Source: Leptasterias polaris
Lineage: Eukaryota; Echinodermata; Asteroidea; Forcipulatida; Asteriidae
Direction of reading: 5' to 3'
DNA: 64,000 nt
Assembly (NCBI GenBank): GCA_037783415.1
Contig: JAZGTN010000069.1
Location: forward strand, 930,001 to 994,000
A program made the position numbers and the translations under genes. Below, piece after piece: positions 59,142-64,000 of the stretch. The first letter of the stretch is position 1. Every line of letters begins with the position of its first letter. The notes under the pieces are model-generated. The model was given only the letters and a program-made list of their open reading frames with translations. It did not search any database and was not told the DNA's origin.

Positions 59142-60937
59142 TGCTGGGTAGAACACAGTTATAAGAAGGCCGTGAAAGGTTGGGTACCAGAGATAATTAT
59201 GACAATAATATAACAATAATTTGTTCATTTTTACTAATTCAATATTGTGCAAGTATTAAAGAATAGAACTAATATTGTACAGAGAACAATATTGTGTTGA
59301 CTTTTTGGAGTTTTTTCTGCATATATACCTCCTTGATGAGAATGATGTAAATTTGAACTTTTAACACATTTTGGACGAGTGAATTTTCATCAAACAGTCC
59401 GGTTTCGGAGAAAAAGTTCCTTTACAAAATCTGCAAATAAGAATTAATGGTTACAATTTAAAGACTGCAGCTCATTTGTGTTTAAGATGTTCCGATTTGC
59501 ACAAATAGTATACATTTCTGGAAAACAAAAATATTCATGGCAAATCAGTAATAGTGAAGACATTGTACAATAGTAGTAAAACAGGCCCTTGAAGTTATTG
59601 CTAATCTACTTTTGTGAACAAGCTTAGAAACTTAACCAAGTGTTGAAACATAAAGGGTTCTTTGAAAATCCGTTATAACTGGCACAGTTTGACAATGTCC
59701 TATAATACTGTAAATGATTAATCATTTCTGTGCTGGTTTTACGCGGATTCTACGGAGTTCTGGAAGTGCCATCTCAGTTGTTGAGATCCTTGGATAATAA
59801 TCGCACGATGATGACATCATAAACGGAAGATGACAACATCGTGGTATTTCGACACCTTGAAAGTAGTATGCCGTCTTCCGGATAAAAATTACTTCAGGAT
59901 GTCGACATCAAGTTGGATGACACTTGCAGAGCTCCGTATGATTCTTTTGTGTAGAATTAGATGATTTTGTTTTTGCTATGAGCTGATCTGACGATGATCG
60001 TGACATATAGCTACGAAGAGCATGCTGCATCAAGGTCGAGTAAGTAACCCACAAACACACACCCACACCCACCACGACAACCATTATTAATACTACACGA
60101 CATGTTTCTACGTTTGCCAAACACCCCCATTGTAAACTGGGCTATGAAACAATGGGAGCGGCCCACAACAATAGCAGATTTCACGGATGAAAACAGGTTA
60201 ATGAGCGAGAGACAAGCAGATGTTGACGAACAAACAAAAGCAAAGCACAAAATCCATACAGCTTAAGAATCAAAGTTCGTCATACACAAGCACAGTGGAT
60301 CTCCCGTGTGATATAGAGAGGCAGGCTGGCATTTTGCAATGATGAACGACGTGATTATTTTGGCAGTGTTGGAGGGCCTGTTCGCGCCATTTGTGAGACT
60401 AAAAACGCCTGCAAAGCGACCGGGAGCTGACAAATTTCTCCCCGTCTTCGCGAGGGAGTCCCTGACATACTACTTGGTAAACCCAGGTTGACTGCATTGA
60501 TGCCAGCTTTTTATCAATCCAACATCCAGTGTAATTTAATTTAGCTCTCTACGAAATTTATAGATTCAATGATTGGAAATTTGGAAATACATGTTTTGCA
60601 TTGAATACATGTTTTGCATTGAATCCATGTTAGAATTAAGACTTGCTTTAATGGCAGAAGTGAGGTTAATCCTCATCCTGAGGTTTTCAAACGATCATCC
60701 AATCAAAGCTTCATAGTATCGATTAGCAAATCTCACTTTAGTTCGATAAACAAGTGATAAATATATTGGATTAAAATATACTCATGCCAGAGTTAGCGGA
60801 CCCCATTTTGCCTTATGCCATAGATCACATCCTTATACAAAGAATTATCGGGGGGAAATAACTTATGATTAGTTTCAATCTGAAGCTCACTGACTTGGAG
60901 TAAAGAGTATTTTGTTAGTCCAGTATCGAGTGTGGAC
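59142..60937. other. Presumed T-box intron, no feature recognised
   Basis: AT-rich sequence continuing upstream of the 59140 exon. I looked for the preceding T-box exon (PDSP-type and FEKVKLTN-type codons on the minus strand) and did not find it here or further right. Confidence 0.45.
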
Positions 60938-61742
60938 TTCGAGTACAAGTACTCGGTAGTACTCAGTAGTACTCGAGTACAAGTACTCGGTAGCATTCGA
61001 GTATAAGTACTCAGTAGTGCTCGAGTACAAGTACTCGGTTGTGCTCGAGTACAAGTACTCGGTTGTGCTCGAGTACAAGTACTCGTTTGTGCTCGAGTAC
61101 AAGTACTCGGAAGTACTCGAGTACAAGTACTCGTTAGTACTCAAGTACAAGTACTCGGTTGTGCTCGAGTACAAGTACTCGGTAGTACTCGAGTACAAGT
61201 ACTCGTTAGTACTCAAGTACAATTACTCGGTTGTGCTCGAGTACAAGTATTCGGTAGTTTTCGAGTAGTTTTCTCGCTAGCGCTCGAGTACAAGTACTCG
61301 GTAGTACTCGAGTACAAGCACTTGGTAGTACTCGAGTAAGACTACTCGGTAGTACTCGGGTACAAGTACTTTGTAGCACTTGAATACAAGTACTCGGTAG
61401 TACTCGAGTACAAGTACTCGGTTGTGCTCGAGTACAAGTACTCGGTAGTACTCGAGTACAAGTACTCGTTAGTACTCAAGTACAATTACTCGGTTGTGCT
61501 CGAGTACAAGTATTCGGTAGTTTTCGAGTAGTTTTCTCGCTAGTGCTCGAGTACAAGTACTCGGTAGTACTCGAGTACAAGCACTTGGTAGTACTCGAGT
61601 AAGACTACTCGGTAGTACTCGGGTACAAGTACTTTGTAGCACTTGAATACAAGTACTCGGTAGTACTCGAGTACAAGTACTCGGTTGTGCTCGAGTACAA
61701 GTACTCGGTATTACTCGGGTACGAGTACGGAGCACGAGTACC
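60938..61742. repeat. Palindromic 24-bp minisatellite with higher-order structure
   Basis: About 33 units of the form CTCGAGTACAAGTACTCGGT plus four bases. CGAGTAC-AA-GTACTCG is an inverted repeat and GTACTCGAGTAC is itself palindromic, so every unit can fold. A block with a GCTAG variant and TTTTCGAGTAGTTTTCTCG occurs twice, GCTAG falling at 61276 and 61539, showing a ~263-bp higher-order unit. The long open frames on both strands (EYLYSS- and VLEYKYS-type) merely follow the period of eight codons. Confidence 0.92.
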
Positions 61743-63160
61743 ACGAACAGGATCACCTGATTTGATTTTGTTTTACAGGTTGGTTGAATGGTGTGTTTAT
61801 TGAAAACTAGAGGATGGAAATAAAATTACTTTTCAGTAGGATTTGAAACTTTGCATGGTGGGAGTACAATCAAGTGATGGTGTTCTGAGTTGTTAAACCA
61901 CAGGTTCTTCACAGAACCACCACTACACACGAGAGGTTTATGCACATGGTGTCACCGCAAACCTCACCTGAAACTACTCTCGGAATAACTAATGATAAAT
62001 ACAGTTATTAAAGATGAAAAGATTACTCCAAATAAATGTATGTGATGTTTTCAATTTGTTTCGGCTCTTCACAGACGATGCAGATACTATGGTTGGTTCG
62101 TCTGGCTATTCATTCTGTATACGTCATTTTCATGTCATTTGTTTCCTACTGGGAGACCAATTATAGCCGACCTACTTAGTCATTGTTTATCTCTTAGCTG
62201 ACCTTTTTACTATATCGTTTCCCTGAAACCCATTATTATTGAGTCCCAGAGCATACGTGCGTAGTCCGCAACGAACCTTGCATCGCAGCGTCCACTCTCG
62301 TCAAAATATGGTTTCGTTTCTCAGGCTGCTTAATGATTCCTATACAGGGATACAACGAAATGTTGTTTTAGTGATCAGTATTGAATCCAAGGGGACTGGG
62401 CTAAAGTTATCCGTCCCACGATTTCTTGGTTTCACAACATGTGGGCGGCCACGTGGCCGGTATTGTTGCCACTACAGATAGGCGGGGCTCGTCTTCTATA
62501 CTCCGCGTTCCCACATGTACACGTATACGTCACAGACGGGATCCTCTCAAATGGAGTTATCATTATATCCTTTTGTTTTTAATGGAAGTAAATTGGGTCT
62601 GGTTTTTATAATGACAACAAAAACAGAGGGAGTATAAATTGTCTACTTCGGAGTTTTGATCCCCCATAAAATCTGTTCCTGGGTTTATGATTCAAAAGGC
62701 ACAGTGTGCCACTGCAGTATGGAAAATACCCTAGACATGCGAATTTAGGACGCACGAGTCGACGCGTGCCATTGCAGCATGCGAGTCAATACGATTAAAA
62801 GAGGTTTATATTATACGTTCCCATATCCCTTAATGGAAAGGCTCCACACAAAAATAAAACTTAAGTTCCAAGGTGATATTACGATGCGTAGGTGGAACAG
62901 ACAATTGCCAGACAATATTATTGATAAAAACATAATTTGCAACGGAGTTTGTCTTTTACTAAAATATTTAGTTCATTAAATTACGTACTTAAAAGAAGTT
63001 GCCATTTTTAATAACAACACTGTAGTTTTATTGACAATAGCATAAAGCTGACTTGTGTTTTGTTTTTAAATACTAATAAGAAAATAGATTTAGCTGTTGC
63101 AAACTGCTTACCAAAGAAAAGGGACCTATGGTATGAATGCAAACAATTATAGTTATGGCC
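61743..63160. other. Gene-free stretch right of the minisatellite
   Basis: No repeat family or protein recognised. A plus-strand frame at 62239-62481 lies in slightly GC-richer sequence but has no family features. Confidence 0.4.
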
Positions 63161-63162
63161 TG

Positions 63163-63290
63163 ACGTTTCGACTCTAGCAGAGTCTTTCTCATTTAGCCTT
63201 CGAGAAAGACTCTGTTGGGGTCGAAACGTCAGGCCATTAACTGTTTTTGTGTTTAAATACTGTAAGCCTTCGAGAAAGACTCTGAAAAGT
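63163..63290. mobile_element. Head-to-head Penelope-like fragments
   Basis: TGGCCTGACGTTTCGACTCT...GAGTCTTTCTC (63159-63192) faces GAGAAAGACTCTGTTGGGGT...CGAAACGTCAGGCCA (63202-63236), an inverted repeat of ~34 bp with a 10-base spacer. A further CCTTCGAGAAAGACTCTG follows at 63267. The same motif is in the insertion at 36408-36658. Confidence 0.65.
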
Positions 63291-63744
63291 TTGAAGGGGA
63301 ACCAAGGCCAATACCAGAGCAATGGAGGTCATGACCTCATTGATGGAAGCAATTCTGAAGTTGTGTGAGATTATTTTGGCAATTGTTTTGACTAATTTAA
63401 CAACCCCAATTATGCCTGTAAATATCTTATCAAAATATACAAAAGTAACTAAATGAGCAAATGAGTGGTGCCTCGATCTTCCAACCTATTCAGTATATCT
63501 CTGATTGAAATGTTTATTTTGGCATTCCCTCCAAACAGAAACTACAAGAGGGGAATAATGTAATCCGGGAGAAAAAATAATCGATTTCAAACTAGCCGGA
63601 AATGACCTGTCTCTTTCGAAACGATAATAAAATTAAGGAGTATAGTGGTTTCCCTTGACTTTCATCTTATACAAAAAATTAGGGAGAAAAAAAATTGCTT
63701 GTCTCTTCCTTTTGTTTGGGACTTTTGTGGATAAATAGTGACAG

Positions 63745-63828
63745 ATGCCATCCAAGGATAAACCAACGAAGGGGAAACTAACGGGGGATACTCGGGAAGG
63801 GTTTGATGTGTACTTCGGACAAAAACGG
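63745..63828 (+). CDS. Speculative first coding exon of an unrecognised gene
   Basis: ATG opens 28 codons (MPSKDKPTKGKLTGD, then REGFDVYFGQKR) followed directly by a good donor, GTAAGA. Codon content looks more protein-like than the surroundings, but no partner exon is visible before the right edge and the family is unknown. Confidence 0.2.
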
Positions 63829-64000
63829 GTAAGAAAAATAAATGGACAATTGAAGACAAATAGTAACACATCTGCCCGATGTTGTGATTTTATTGAAAAC
63901 ATTTTGATAATTTTGATAACAATGACGTAGGTATGGGGGGGAAATATGAATGGCATGATGTGGTTTACGGTGATCTTGAGCGTAAATGGGGGAAGGGAGG

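Noticed and set aside
60887..61268. Long open frames on both strands with EYLYSSTT and VLEYKYS repeats
   Set aside because: The 24-bp palindromic repeat keeps frames open by periodicity on both strands; not a protein.
60938..61742. CRISPR-like regular array
   Set aside because: Repeats are contiguous without unique spacers, in a eukaryotic intron context; it is a minisatellite.

Overview
This is a eukaryotic nuclear window from an intron-rich, AT-rich animal genome crowded with short inverted-repeat transposons. No prokaryotic signals are visible. The genes recovered are animal genes: a CENP-Q-like kinetochore subunit, RFC2, four short peptidoglycan recognition protein (PGRP) loci and a Tbx6/16-type T-box factor. 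Together with the style of repeats they suggest an invertebrate deuterostome, most plausibly an echinoderm such as a sea star. That placement is inference, not proof. All exons were rebuilt by hand from splice sites, reading phase and remembered family motifs, without database searches.

Layout. (1) 495-3725, minus strand: five 5' exons of a CENP-Q-like gene whose 3' end lies beyond the left edge. (2) 3726-5933: the gap to the divergently oriented RFC2, holding a 638-bp inverted-repeat element and a probable promoter. (3) 5934-19446, plus strand: the complete eight-exon RFC2 gene (353 aa), its introns loaded with a hAT derivative, MITEs, SINEs and long inverted-repeat elements. (4) 22860-45722, minus strand: a tandem PGRP cluster. 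Copies B, C and D are complete four-exon genes encoding secreted proteins of 222, 222 and 226 aa with all amidase zinc ligands. Copy A, next to RFC2, shows only the two middle exons. B and C share a nearly identical 1.2-kb upstream block. The stop codon of D is supplied by a transposon. (5) 45723-50620: about 5 kb without a recognised gene. (6) 50621-59140, minus strand: the last four exons of the T-box gene, whose 5' exons lie beyond the right edge. (7) 59141-64000: presumed T-box intron with a palindromic 24-bp minisatellite at 60938-61742, a palindromic Penelope-like fragment, and one speculative plus-strand exon.

How the genes relate. CENP-Q and RFC2 are both cell-cycle genes arranged head to head, with an E2F-like motif near RFC2. 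The PGRPs form a young, actively rearranging innate-immunity cluster. The T-box gene is an unrelated developmental regulator. The most interesting material is the recent evolution of the PGRP array (transposon capture of a C-terminus, possible gene conversion, an insertion with its empty site preserved in the sister copy) and several strongly structured repeats.
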